A stretch of DNA of 64,000 nucleotides from CAIWHR01 sp963811685 (GTDB lineage Bacteria; Pseudomonadota; Gammaproteobacteria; Burkholderiales; Casimicrobiaceae). The notes below the pieces were generated by a model. The model worked only from the letters and a program-made list of their open reading frames with translations. It did not search any database and was not told the DNA's origin. The stretch lies in NCBI GenBank assembly GCA_963811685.1, contig CAWESK010000017.1:186001-250000 (forward strand). The letters run 5' to 3'. Below are positions 55,344 to 64,000 of the stretch, piece by piece; position 1 is the stretch's first letter; every line of letters starts with the position of its first letter. Made by a program: the position numbers and the translations under genes.

Positions 55344-55547
55344 TCCGATGCTCCTCGTGAGAGTCGGTTTGCCGAACAGACAACGGGAACGGCGGCGAGT
55401 TGCGCGCGGGCTCGTGATCCGGGCGCTGGGGGCCTGCCGTAGTCAGTGCACGAAGCGGCGACAACCGGGCTACGTCACTGCGCGAATTTTACGCGACTGT
55501 GGTTGAAAAGGCGAGTTGCACCGCAGCAAATCCCGCATGACACGTGC

Positions 55548-56147
55548 TCATGGAATTGCGCTGCCGGCGAAGCGAAGCACCGAGGGGACCTCGTCGTCGA
55601 AATCCGTCCAGCCGTGATCGCCGCCGCCTTTCACGTATTGCCATGCGCCCGCGTAGAAGGCGACCGCGTCGTGCCACGGGAGCACTTCGTCACCGGTGCG
55701 CACGAGCAGGAAATAACGCGTCGGCCGCGTGATATGCGCGACGCGAAGCGCGCGCAGCTGCGCGAAATGCGCGGACGTCACCTCGAACGCTTCATCCGAA
55801 TAGAGGTTGCGCTGCGGACCGACGTATTGGCGCAGCTCGCGCCACGGCCGAACCGCCGGATTGATGAGCGCGGCGCGCGCGCCGAAGCGCTCCGCGAGAT
55901 GGGTCGCATAAAATCCGCCGAGCGAGCTGCCGACGAGCGCCAGTTCCGATCCCGATCGCGGCCCCAATTCGCGTTCGATCCAATCGGCGACGGCGGCAAT
56001 CGCGGAGGCCGGATCGGGCGGCAGCGCCGGCACATGAAGACGCGGGCGCGCCGCCGCCGGGAGCGCGGCAACCGCGCGTGCGAAGCATTGCGCCTTCACG
56101 CTTTGCGGCGACGAGCGAAAGCCGTGCAGGTAGACGATCGTCGTCAC
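55548..56147 (-). CDS. YqiA/YcfP-family alpha/beta hydrolase
   Basis: A 199-residue esterase: IVYLHGFRSSPQSVKAQ, nucleophile elbow LVGSSLGGFYATHLAERFG (Ser), INPAVRPWRELRQYVG, VRTGDEVLPWHDAVAFY (Asp) and KGGGDHGWTDFDDEVP (His). This is the usual YqiA layout and length. The physiological substrate is unknown. It is 28 bases downstream of mpl on the same strand, likely cotranscribed. Confidence 0.88.
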   Translation of the reverse strand: MTTIVYLHGFRSSPQSVKAQCFARAVAALPAAARPRLHVPALPPDPASAIAAVADWIERELGPRSGSELALVGSSLGGFYATHLAERFGARAALINPAVRPWRELRQYVGPQRNLYSDEAFEVTSAHFAQLRALRVAHITRPTRYFLLVRTGDEVLPWHDAVAFYAGAWQYVKGGGDHGWTDFDDEVPSVLRFAGSAIP

Positions 56148-56175
56148 GAGGCGATCGCGCCGGCCGGACTTTCGT

Positions 56176-57562
56176 CTAATTGAAAGCGAGCCGCTTCAGC
56201 AGCTTGTCGTGGACGCCGCCAAACGAGCCGTTGCTCATCACGAGGACGAGATCGCCGGGACGCGCTTCGGCGGCGACCGCGTCGACGATGCTCGTCGATG
56301 TCGTCGTAGACCGTCGCTTTCGCGCCGAGCGGCGAAAGCGCATCCGCGACATCCCAGCCCAACTGGGACGCGAAGCAGAACACGCGATCGGCACCCGCGA
56401 GGCTTGCCGGCAGCGCGGAGCGCATCGTGCCGAGCTTCATCGTGCGCGACCGTGGCTCCAGCACCGCCAGGATGCGGGTGTCACGCGCGCCGCGCCGCAA
56501 GCCGTCGATCGTCGTCGCGATCGCCGTCGGATGATGCGCGAAGTCGTCGTAAACCGTGATGCCGCGCACCGTCCCCCGGACTTCCAGCCTGCGCTTGACG
56601 CCGCGGAATTCGGCGAAGGCGGCGAGGCCCACGTCGACCGGCACGCCGGCGTGCCGGGCGGCGGCGAGCGCGGCGAGCGCGTTGAGGCGGCTGTGCCGGC
56701 CGTGCTGCATCGCATCCGCCGGCCAGCGCACGATGCCCTGCGGCGCGCTTCCGTGCGACACCTTGCCGTCGGGCGCGATCCGCCACGCGGGAGTCGGCGT
56801 GCCTTCGGGCGGTGCCAGCTCGGCGCCGGAGAAGTATTCGACCTCCGACCAGCAGCCCCGCGCGAGCACGCGGCCAAGGCTTTCCTCTTCGGCATTGACG
56901 ATGAGCCGCCCCGTGCGCGGCACCGTGCGCACGAGATGGTGGAACTGCGTCTCGATCGCGGCGAGGTCGGGGAAGATGTCGGCGTGGTCGTACTCGAGAT
57001 TGTTGAGGATCGCGGTGCGCGGCCCGTAATGGACGAACTTCGAGCGCTTGTCGAAGAACGCCGTGTCGTATTCGTCGGCCTCGATCACGAAGAACGCGCT
57101 GTCGGCGAGCCGGGCCGACACGCCGAAGTTCATCGGCACGCCGCCGATCAGGAAGCCCGGGTTGAGCCCGGTGCGCTCGAGTATCCACGCGAGCATCGAC
57201 GCCGTCGTGGTCTTGCCGTGCGTGCCGGCCACGGCGAGCACCCATTTGCCGCGCAGAACGTTCTCGTGCAGCCATTGCGGACCGGAAATGTAGGGTCGTC
57301 CGGAGTCGAGCAGCGCTTCGGCGAGCGGGTTGCCCCGCGTGATCACGTTGCCGATCACGAACACGTCCGCATCTTTGGCGACGGTGTCGAGCTGGACGGG
57401 ATCGTATCCTTCGGTGAGCCCGATGCCGAGCGCATCGAGCTGGACGCTCATCGGCGGATAGACGTGGGCGTCGCATCCGGTGACCGTGTGGCCGGCGGCC
57501 TTCGCGATCGCGGCGAGACCGCCCATGAACGTGCCGCAGATGCCGAGGATATGGAGGTGCAT
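56176..57562 (-). CDS. mpl: UDP-N-acetylmuramate:L-Ala-gamma-D-Glu-meso-DAP ligase Mpl (one frameshift)
   Basis: Murein-recycling ligase that joins recycled tripeptide to UDP-MurNAc. Features: MHLHILGICGTFMGGLAAIAKAAGH, VIGNVITRGNPL, P-loop AGTHGKTTTASMLAWIL, ADEYDTAFFDKRSKFVHY, NLEYDHADIFPDL, YDDFAHHPTAI and LEPRSRTMKLG. A surplus base near 56296 separates VYDDID from SIVDAVAAEARPGDLVLVMSNGSFGG, which ends at 56176. Corrected length is about 461 residues, the family norm. Confidence 0.94.
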
Positions 57563-57570
57563 CGGAGATG

Positions 57571-59448
57571 TCAGGTGGGCACGCGCGGCGCGGACGCGCC
57601 GGCGGCGTCGAGAGCAGCCTCGAGGTCGCGAGTGTAGCGCGCCGGGAACGACGCCGACGCGGCGCCGAACTTCGCCGCCACTTCGGCCGCCGCCTGCGCG
57701 CGTGCGTTCGCATCGCCCGCCAATCGAACGGCGCGGTCGACGTAGGCTTCCTCGGAATCCGCGACAAGGTCGCGAAGCCCCATGTGCAGCAGGATGCTGG
57801 CGCTCATCCGTTCGGCATGGCGGGTGCCGGCGAGCGTGATCACGGGTATTCCCGCATCGAGCGCGGCCAATGTCGTGTCACCGCCCGTGTAGGGAACGGT
57901 GTCGAGGACAAGGTCGACGATGGCGTACCGTGCCCGCGCGGAGGCTTCATCGGTCCCGTGAGGGATGAAGGCGACCCGCACGGGGTCGATGCCATGGCCG
58001 GCGAGCTGGCGCCGGTATCCCGGATGCTCGGACGCGTTCGATGGCGAAAAGAGGAGAACGGCCTGCGGCACTCGCGCGAGAATCGAGCGCCACAGCGAGA
58101 GGCAGCGCGGCGAGAGCTTCTGCACGGTGACGAACTCACCCAGCACGACGGCGTCCTGCGCAATGCGGAGCGCATCGCGCGCCGGAGTGGCAACGCCATC
58201 TCTGCGACGCGCGCGCCGGAAAGGCAGCACGCAGGAATCCATCGGCAGCGGCCGCTCGATCTGGTAGTCGGCCGCGTCGGCGACGTCGGCGTAGCGATCC
58301 GTGATCTTGAAATCGACCTGCGAAAGACCGGTCGCGCCATGCGCGCCGAGATGGGTGACGATGCGACGCGCGGGCTTGCAGGCGAGGATTTCCGGCCGCG
58401 AGAACATCGTGTGGCCCATCAGATCGACGAGCACGTCGCAGTCGTCTTCGGCGATGGCGTGCGCGGCGTCGAGATCGCGTCTCGGCGGCAACTCGACATA
58501 GCGATCGGCAAGCGCGCGAAACCGCGTAGTGAGCTCGTCCGTTGCCGCCGGCGATGCGAGCGAGTAGAGGTGAATGGAATAGCGGTCGCGGTCGTGCGCG
58601 CCGATCACGTCGAACATCAGGCGTCCCATCACGTGCTGCCGGAAATCGGCGGACAGGTAGCCGATTCGTGTCCGTCCGGGCTTGCGCGTCGGCGCGAGAA
58701 GCGGCCCGACACTTTCCACGCGCGAGCGCATCAGCCGGTCGTAGATGTCGTAAAGGCGTTTCAGATCGGCGCGGGTCACGTCGAAATACTGAAGCCGCAT
58801 CAGGAACCCGGCGAGCGTGGCCACATCGTTCGCGCCATAGTCGAACGCGAGCACCTGCTGCACGACACGGTTCTCCCGCGCGGCATCCCCCAGCGTGCGC
58901 ACCGATTCGAGCGCCGCGCGCAAGAAGACGGGCGTCGCCGCGGCAGTGGCCTCGAACGCGAGAAAGTCCGCGAGCGCGCCTTCGCGATCACCGGCCGCGA
59001 GTCGCGTGTTGTAGAGCTGGTACCACACCTGCTCGTTCGCGGGCGCCAGCGCGCGCGCGGCGGCGAGCGGCGCCACCGCCTCGGAAAACCGCCATCGCTC
59101 GTGTCGCGCGAAGCCCAGGTTGTAGAGCGCCTCGACGGAGTCGGGGGCGATCCGCGCCGCCGCGGCGAACGCCGCTTCGGCGCGCTCCAGCCGGTCACGC
59201 CCGAACTCCAGATGGCCGAGCGCGAGCCAGGGGGCAGGCGAAGCCGGCGCGAGCGTGGCCGCTTCCGCAAGCGACGCTGCCGCTTCGTCGAACTCGTTCG
59301 TCGCCGCAAGCGCCACGGCGAGGTTATGGAGAATCTCGGCATTGCGGGGCGCCAGCGCTCGCGCGCGCCGATAGGCAGCGACGGCGGCGGCGAAGCGGCC
59401 GGCGGCGTAGTGCGCGGACCCGGCGTCGATCTCCTCGCGCAGCGTCAT
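57571..59448 (-). CDS. TPR protein with SPINDLY/O-GlcNAc-transferase-like domain (copy 1)
   Basis: A 625-residue protein. Residues 5-160 hold about four tetratricopeptide repeats (YAAGRFAAAVAAYRRARALAP and so on). Residues 250-610 form a GT41-like domain: RIGYLSADFRQHVMGRLMFDVI, DVLVDLMGHTMFSRPEILACKPA, VTHLGAHGATGLSQVDFKITD, LGEFVTVQKLSPRCLSLW and DTVPYTGGDTTLAALDAGIPVITLAG. The latter matches the UDP-binding end of O-GlcNAc transferases. The target protein is unknown. Its start overlaps the stop of copy 2 by 4 bases, so both are translated together. Confidence 0.85.
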   Translation of the reverse strand: MTLREEIDAGSAHYAAGRFAAAVAAYRRARALAPRNAEILHNLAVALAATNEFDEAAASLAEAATLAPASPAPWLALGHLEFGRDRLERAEAAFAAAARIAPDSVEALYNLGFARHERWRFSEAVAPLAAARALAPANEQVWYQLYNTRLAAGDREGALADFLAFEATAAATPVFLRAALESVRTLGDAARENRVVQQVLAFDYGANDVATLAGFLMRLQYFDVTRADLKRLYDIYDRLMRSRVESVGPLLAPTRKPGRTRIGYLSADFRQHVMGRLMFDVIGAHDRDRYSIHLYSLASPAATDELTTRFRALADRYVELPPRRDLDAAHAIAEDDCDVLVDLMGHTMFSRPEILACKPARRIVTHLGAHGATGLSQVDFKITDRYADVADAADYQIERPLPMDSCVLPFRRARRRDGVATPARDALRIAQDAVVLGEFVTVQKLSPRCLSLWRSILARVPQAVLLFSPSNASEHPGYRRQLAGHGIDPVRVAFIPHGTDEASARARYAIVDLVLDTVPYTGGDTTLAALDAGIPVITLAGTRHAERMSASILLHMGLRDLVADSEEAYVDRAVRLAGDANARAQAAAEVAAKFGAASASFPARYTRDLEAALDAAGASAPRVPT

Positions 59449-61337
59449 CGCGGATCGCCCGCGCGAACGCCCGCCGTCAGCGCGCGCTGGTAGGCGTCCT
59501 CGAGCGCGCGCGCGTAGCGAACGGGGTCGGTCGCTGCCGGATCGCGCATCGCGCTCGCCACGGCAGCACGCACGTCGTCGCGGAATCCGCGTTCCCGCGC
59601 GAGGCGCACGGCGAGCTCGACATAGGCGTCGTCGCTCTGCGCAATCGTTTGCGTGAGCCCGAGATGCATGAGGATGCTGTAGCCCATGCGCTCGGCATGG
59701 CGGGCGCCGACCCGCGTGACGACCGGAACGCCACCGTCGAGCGCCGCGGCCGTCGTGTCGCCTCCCGTGTAGGGCATCGTGTCGAGCGCGATATCGATGA
59801 CGCGGTAGCGTGCCCGGTTGAACGCGTCGTCGCCGCGCCGATAGGGCAGGAAGGCGAGGCGAGAGGCGTCGATGCCAAGACCCGTCACCCTGCGCTCGAG
59901 CGCACGCCGGTCCTCGTCGCGCCGCGGCGAGAAAGCAAGCACCGAGTCCGGGACCGCGTCGAGAATCCGCCGCCAGACATTGATGCAACGCTGCGAAAGC
60001 TTGAGCACGCCGACGAAGGCACCGAAGACGATTGCATTTTCCGGCAGCCCGAGCTCCGGCCGCGTCATCGCGGCATCGGGAGCCGGTGCCACATGCCGCA
60101 GCGGCAGCACGCAGGTGTCGATCGGGAGCTGCGCTTCGAGCTGCCAGCGCGCCGTCGCCGGGGTGTCGGCATAGCGGTCGGTGATCTTGTAGTCGACCTG
60201 CGACAGACCGACCGCGCCGTGGTAACCGAGATGCGTGACGACGATCCGCGCGGGCTTGCTGCGCAGAATCCCGGGCCGCGCGTACGAGGAATGGCCCATC
60301 AGATCGACGAGAAGATCGAGGTCGTCGGCCGCGATGGCCTCGGCGGCGGCGCGATCGTCGAGCGCCGCGACATTGACGAACTCGTCGACCGCCTCCTTCC
60401 ATTGCGCCGTAACGGCATCGGAATTCTCCGGTGGCATGAGCGCATAGGCACGGACTTCGAAGCGCGATCGATCGTGCGCGGCGATCACCGGCAGCAGCAG
60501 CTTGCCCATGACGTGATCGCGAAAATCGGCGGACAGGTAGCCGATGCGCCACACGGGATCGCCGTCGGCGCGCGGGCGCGCGAGCGGCGCCATCCCGCGC
60601 TGCCGCGCCTGCTGCAGCCGGTCATAAGTCCGGTACATCGAGAACAGCCGCTCCTGCGGCACGTCGACGTATTGCAGGAGGGCGAGCAATTCCGCGACGA
60701 GCTCGGCGTCGGCTTCCGCATAGGGCCAGGCGAGCGCCCGCTCGAGCGCCACCGCCTCGCGGACGGCGTCGCCTCCGTGCATCCGCGTCGAGAGGACGGC
60801 GACCGCGAGACGCGCCGACGGCGCCGCCACCGCCTCGAACCGCTCGCAATCCGCGGCCGCCTCCTCGAAGCGCGACAATCGCAAGAGCAGCGTGCGAAGC
60901 TCGAACCAGACCTCCTCGTTCGCGGGAGCGAGCTCGCGCGCGCGGGTGAGATGCGGCACCGCGAGGCTCCAGCGTTTCGTGCGGATGAGCGCTTTCGCAG
61001 CGTTGTAGCTCGCGTCAAGTCGCTCCGGCGAGCGCGCCACCGCCGCCTCGAACGCGCCGGCCGCTTCCTTGTAGCGCCCGCGGGCAAACAGCATGTGACC
61101 GGCGGCGAGCCACGGCTCGGGCCATTCGGGACGCCGCTGTGCGGCCACCGCGAAGGCCTTGAGCGCCTCGCCGTCGTGATGCTTCTCCGCCAGCATGACG
61201 CCGAGGTTGTGATGGAGCTCGGCGCGTTCCGGGGCGATCTCGAGCGCTTTGCGATACGCGGCGATTGCCCCGTTGCGGTCTTTCGCCGCGACGCATTCGC
61301 CGGCTTCGCGCAGCAGCGCCTCGAGCTCGCCCGCCAC
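59445..61337 (-). CDS. TPR protein with SPINDLY/O-GlcNAc-transferase-like domain (copy 2)
   Basis: A 630-residue paralogue of the next gene. TPRs lie at residues 10-150 (NGAIAAYRKALEIAPERAELHHNLGVML). The GT41-like part has WRIGYLSADFRDHVMGKLLL, LDLLVDLMGHSSYARPGIL, VTHLGYHGAVGLSQVDYKITDRYAD, FGAFVGVLKLSQRCINVW and DTMPYTGGDTTAAALDGGVPV. The likely start is GTG at 61337, inside a frame fused to the upstream MFS gene. GGCGGAG lies just upstream. Divergence between the two copies is substantial, so they may modify different substrates. Confidence 0.83.
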   Translation of the reverse strand: MAGELEALLREAGECVAAKDRNGAIAAYRKALEIAPERAELHHNLGVMLAEKHHDGEALKAFAVAAQRRPEWPEPWLAAGHMLFARGRYKEAAGAFEAAVARSPERLDASYNAAKALIRTKRWSLAVPHLTRARELAPANEEVWFELRTLLLRLSRFEEAAADCERFEAVAAPSARLAVAVLSTRMHGGDAVREAVALERALAWPYAEADAELVAELLALLQYVDVPQERLFSMYRTYDRLQQARQRGMAPLARPRADGDPVWRIGYLSADFRDHVMGKLLLPVIAAHDRSRFEVRAYALMPPENSDAVTAQWKEAVDEFVNVAALDDRAAAEAIAADDLDLLVDLMGHSSYARPGILRSKPARIVVTHLGYHGAVGLSQVDYKITDRYADTPATARWQLEAQLPIDTCVLPLRHVAPAPDAAMTRPELGLPENAIVFGAFVGVLKLSQRCINVWRRILDAVPDSVLAFSPRRDEDRRALERRVTGLGIDASRLAFLPYRRGDDAFNRARYRVIDIALDTMPYTGGDTTAAALDGGVPVVTRVGARHAERMGYSILMHLGLTQTIAQSDDAYVELAVRLARERGFRDDVRAAVASAMRDPAATDPVRYARALEDAYQRALTAGVRAGDPR

Positions 61338-61348
61338 TGCTCCGCCTT

Positions 61349-62570
61349 TCAAACCGCCGCCGCCGCGCGCGCACCGTGCCGCCGCCAGCCCCAGGCGAAC
61401 CAGGCGTAGCCGAGCGCGTAGAGGCCGAGCGCGATCGCGAACGCGAGCTTGAGGCCGCCGGCAATCTCGAGCCCGAGTCCGCTCCGCGCAAGATCGACGA
61501 CGATGCCGATCCCCCATTGCGCGGCGAAGCTGCCGATGAACATGACGAGATTGAGCGCGGTGTTGGCGCGACCTGTCAGCTCGATCGCAAAGCCGTCGTT
61601 CAGCACGGTGAACGCGAGGACGTTGACGGTCGCGCCGAGGCCATAAAGCGCCCACCAGAGCCAGGTTCCCGGAAGCAGGGCAATAATAGCCGTCAGCGCC
61701 AGCGCGCTCAACGCGAAGCCGGCGGCAAAGAGATGCCGCGGATGCATCCCGCGGCGCGCGAGACGCGTCGAGCCCAAGCCCAGCGCGACGTAGCCGACGA
61801 GCATCGTCACCCCCATCACCAGCAGGTGTTGCGCCGCGACGGCTCGATCGAAGCCGTTGACCTCGATCAGCCACGGCACCGCCCACAATCCCTGCAGCGC
61901 CATGAACGAGCCGATTCCGAGCGCCGCGAGCGGTGCGATCCACCAGAAGCGAGGGTGCGCGAACACGGAGCGCACGCCCCGCCATTGCGCACGCAGTCCG
62001 ACGGTGCGCGATGCAGCGGGAGTGTCGGGCACGAACCACGCGATCAGCAAGGCCGCCGCGCAGGTCGTGAGCCGCAAGGGCGACAAACGTCACGCGCCAG
62101 GAGACAAAGCGAAGCGCGAATTCCAGCGGCGCGGTGGCGACGAGCGCCCCGGCGCTTCCCGCGACCATCATCCAGCCGCCGAGCGATGCCTGCCGCTCCT
62201 TCGGGTACCACGTCGCGATCGCCTTGAGCGGCGCCATGAGGCAGATCGCCACGCCCATGCCGATCAGCGCGCGGGCCGCCACCAGCCCGCCTTCGCTGTC
62301 GGAGAAGGCGAAGAGCAGCGCGCCTGCGGCCGCGATCAGCAGCAGCACAGGCTCGACGCGGCGCGGGCCGTAGCGGTCGAGCAGCATGCCCGCGGGAATC
62401 TGCATCCCCGCAAAGGCCACGAAGTAGACGGCCGTCAGCAGGCCGAGCGCGCCCGGCGAGAGCGAGAGCTCGCGCGTCAAATCCGGCGAGATCACCGCGT
62501 TGACGTTGCGATAGAAATACGACAGCAGGTAGCCGGCCGCGAACGCCGGATAGAGCCGCAGGAACGGCAT
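61349..62570 (-). CDS. MFS transporter (one frameshift)
   Basis: A 12-helix carrier of about 406 residues corrected. The first half is LYPAFAAGYLLSYFYRNVNAVISPDLTRE, MQIPAGMLLDRYGPRRVEP (motif A), ALIGMGVAICLMAPLKAIATWYPKERQ (as in GlpT/ACS-type carriers). A surplus base near 62075 shifts to LTTCAAALLIAWFVPDTPA and FWWIAPLAALGIGSFMALQGLW in the second half. The substrate is unknown; anion:cation symport-like features suggest organic anions. ATG at 62570 is preferred, though the frame is open to 62681. Confidence 0.8.
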
Positions 62571-62619
62571 TGCGGCGCTCACCCTGTCGATTCGCCCGCG
62601 GTCGACGATGCGGCTGCGC

Positions 62620-62985
62620 TCAGCCACGGAAGATGAAGTAGACGGCGCCCAGAAGGCAAAGCGCTGCCCACAGATAGTCAAGCTTCAGCGGCTCGCCCAT
62701 GTACATCACGGCGAACGGAACGAACACCGTCAGCGTGACGACTTCCTGCAGGATCTTGAGCTGCCCCAATGACAGCACGCGGTAGCCGATGCGGTTGGCC
62801 GGAACCATCAACGCGTATTCGAACAGCGCGATCCCCCATGACACGAGAACCGCCACCCAGGCGGGTGAGCCTTGCAAGTGCTTGAGATGCCCGTACCACG
62901 CGAACGTCATGAAGAGGTTCGACGCGGTGAGCAGAGCCGCACAGGCGAGTGCCGGATGCGCAATTATTTGGGCGAATGAAGGCAT
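62620..62985 (-). CDS. DUF486 (DMT-like) small membrane protein
   Basis: A 121-residue protein with four predicted helices: ALACAALLTASNLFMTFAWYGHL, WVAVLVSWGIALFEYALMVPANRIGY, LKILQEVVTLTVFVPFAVMYMG and YLWAALCLLGAVYFIF. The motif PANRIGY and FAWYGHLKHL are typical of DUF486, a quarter-size relative of drug/metabolite transporters. The function is unknown. It precedes the MFS gene on the same strand by 49 bases. Confidence 0.9.
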   Translation of the reverse strand: MPSFAQIIAHPALACAALLTASNLFMTFAWYGHLKHLQGSPAWVAVLVSWGIALFEYALMVPANRIGYRVLSLGQLKILQEVVTLTVFVPFAVMYMGEPLKLDYLWAALCLLGAVYFIFRG

Positions 62986-63076
62986 CGATCGATTCCGAGG
63001 ACACAGGGCGGCGTCTCGCGCGCGCCCGAGGGCCGCATTATCGCCGATGCCCCCCGTCGCGTGGCGAGCGCCGGCG

Positions 63077-63890
63077 TCAGCTTGCGTCGTGCGGCGGCAC
63101 GAACCGCGTCGCAGCGGGAAATCGGAGCCCGAAAATATCCGCCAGCACCTTCAACAGCTCGTCGTCGTTCTCGATGTCGCGAGTGCGGGTCGTCGCGCCG
63201 CGGTCCTCGAGCAATTCGCGGTCGCGCAACGTCCAGCGCACGTCCGCCGCCAGCCGCTGCGCGGTCAGGCGCTGGGTGAAGCGCGACGACGGGTGGGTGG
63301 ACGTGTAGTGATTGGCGATCTCGTAGTCGACCGGCAGTTGCGGCTCGTGCGTGAACGCATAGAGATCGTCCCACACGGCATCGCGGCGCGTCTGCAGCAC
63401 GTGCGTGCCGCCGCCTTCGACCACGCGATACGACCAGCCGAACTGTCGCGACGGCTCGCCGTCCATCGCCACGGGCAGCAGCAGCCCGTCGGCGCCGAAG
63501 CCGACGTCGGCGAGGATGGGCACGCCATCGACGTCGACCCGCAGCGTCATGTGCGTGCGCGGCAGCACGCGGTCCGTCCCGTAGCGCACGCGGGCGGCGA
63601 GCCTTGTGACCTCGAATCCGAGCTCCTCGAGGACGCAGGCGAACAGCGCGTTCTGCTCGAAGCAGTAGCCGCCCCGACGTCCGGCGACGAGCTTCGCCTG
63701 CAGACTCGCGAGATCGAGGCGAATCGGCACGCCGAGCAGGATATCGAGATTCTCGAACGGGATCGCCGTCGCATGCGCGCAGATGAAGCGCGTCGAGCGT
63801 CGCCCGCGACGGCGAAAGGTCGCCCGCATAGTCGACACGGCGCAGATAGGCCGGAAGATCCAGAGGGACGGCGGGTGCGGCGTCCGTCAT
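63077..63890 (-). CDS. nat: Arylamine N-acetyltransferase (one frameshift)
   Basis: Acetyl-CoA:arylamine acetyltransferase of about 270 residues. The N-terminus MTDAAPAVPLDLPAYLRRVDYAGDL is in one frame. An extra base near 63785 shifts to HATAIPFENLDILLGVPIRL. The catalytic triad is complete: Cys in GGYCFEQN, His in RTHMTLRV and Asp in ADVGFGAD. ANHYTSTHPSSRFTQRLTAQ is the usual C-terminal motif. It starts 28 bases after the histidine-kinase-like fragment's stop. Confidence 0.92.
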
Positions 63891-63918
63891 GGGAACATCG
63901 ACTCGAGCAGGTCGCCGT

Positions 63919-64000
63919 TCACGCTTCAGCTGCGGCCGGAATCACGATCGTCACCGCGACGCCTTTGCCGTCTTCGCGATCCTCGGCGCGCGCCGTGCCG
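63919..64000 (-). CDS. C-terminal end of a probable sensor histidine kinase (partial)
   Basis: The reverse strand reads GTARAEDREDGKGVAVTIVIP then AAAEA and TGA at 63919-63921. The G-T-x-A-E-D-x-x-x-G-x-x-V-x-I-x-I-P pattern is the terminal beta-hairpin of histidine-kinase ATPase domains. Only 26 residues are visible, so family and partner cannot be given. Confidence 0.5.
   Translation of the reverse strand, partial: GTARAEDREDGKGVAVTIVIPAAAEA

Noticed and set aside
58542..61409. A 955-residue forward open frame opposite the TPR glycosyltransferase genes
   Set aside because: Extreme Arg/Ala composition and no motif. The reverse strand has clear TPR and GT41-like domains.
61337..62681. MFS-TPR fusion protein of 1078 residues
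   Set aside because: The MFS part is out of frame after about 62075. The true MFS C-terminus ends at 61349 in another frame, before the GTG start of the TPR gene.

Overview
The window looks like chromosomal DNA of a high-GC betaproteobacterium. This rests on uniformly GC-rich codon use, the gene order proA ... nadD-rsfS-rlmH-maf-rng, the RNB exoribonuclease/TonB/mtgA block, and tandem SPINDLY-type TPR glycosyltransferases. Species cannot be named from the sequence. No rRNA, tRNA, CRISPR array, prophage or plasmid origin was seen.

Layout. 0-5 kb: start of argB (cut by the edge), rpiA, a small membrane protein, a ZIP-like metal carrier with a cyclic-nucleotide domain inserted, a broken hypothetical gene, a TorF-type porin and an EIIA-Ntr-like regulator. 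5-14 kb: the complete potassium-scavenging locus (two small membrane ORFs, kdpF-A-B-C-D-E). The intergenic region before it holds two KdpE-like direct-repeat sites facing opposite ways. 14-22 kb: proA, a DsrE protein, a CDF cation exporter, DUF427, an MFS carrier, DUF924, then nadD-rsfS-rlmH-maf-rng. 22.3-22.5 kb: a MITE-like element with perfect inverted ends. 22.5-33.7 kb: an esterase, two VOC proteins, a DSD1-like PLP enzyme, an ECF sigma/anti-sigma pair, mgtE, mtgA, a TonB-like protein, an RNB exoribonuclease and a TauE/SafE exporter.

33.8-52.5 kb is the most interesting part: an accessory catabolic island. Leftward it carries type I dehydroquinase (aroD), a branched-chain-type ABC importer (livF, a livM-livG fusion, livH, livK), an AroE-like dehydrogenase with an altered substrate motif, a Gfo/Idh/MocA dehydrogenase, a TRAP importer (dctP, dctM, dctQ), a TIM-barrel isomerase/dehydratase, a ThDP enzyme and a CoA-acylating aldehyde dehydrogenase. 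Divergently, behind a palindromic operator, lie a PcaR/PcaU-like IclR regulator, an HPPD-like VOC protein, a second TIM-barrel protein and an aldo/keto reductase. The VOC and TIM-barrel genes resemble the two halves of QuiC1 (3-dehydroshikimate dehydratase) as separate genes. The enzyme set parallels inositol catabolism (dehydrogenase, dehydratase, ThDP ring hydrolase, acylating aldehyde dehydrogenase), combined with quinate/shikimate-type enzymes. I infer an uncharacterised route for a cyclic polyol acid.

52.5-64 kb: DUF1684, a cytosolic 5'-nucleotidase, ornithine aminotransferase, a YqiA-like esterase, mpl, two overlapping TPR-SPINDLY genes, an MFS carrier, DUF486, arylamine N-acetyltransferase and the tail of a probable histidine kinase.

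Caveat on quality: more than twenty otherwise intact genes are interrupted by single-base frameshifts, and every one I resolved is a +1 insertion. This points to insertion-type consensus errors rather than decay, so such genes are annotated across their full span as single CDSs.
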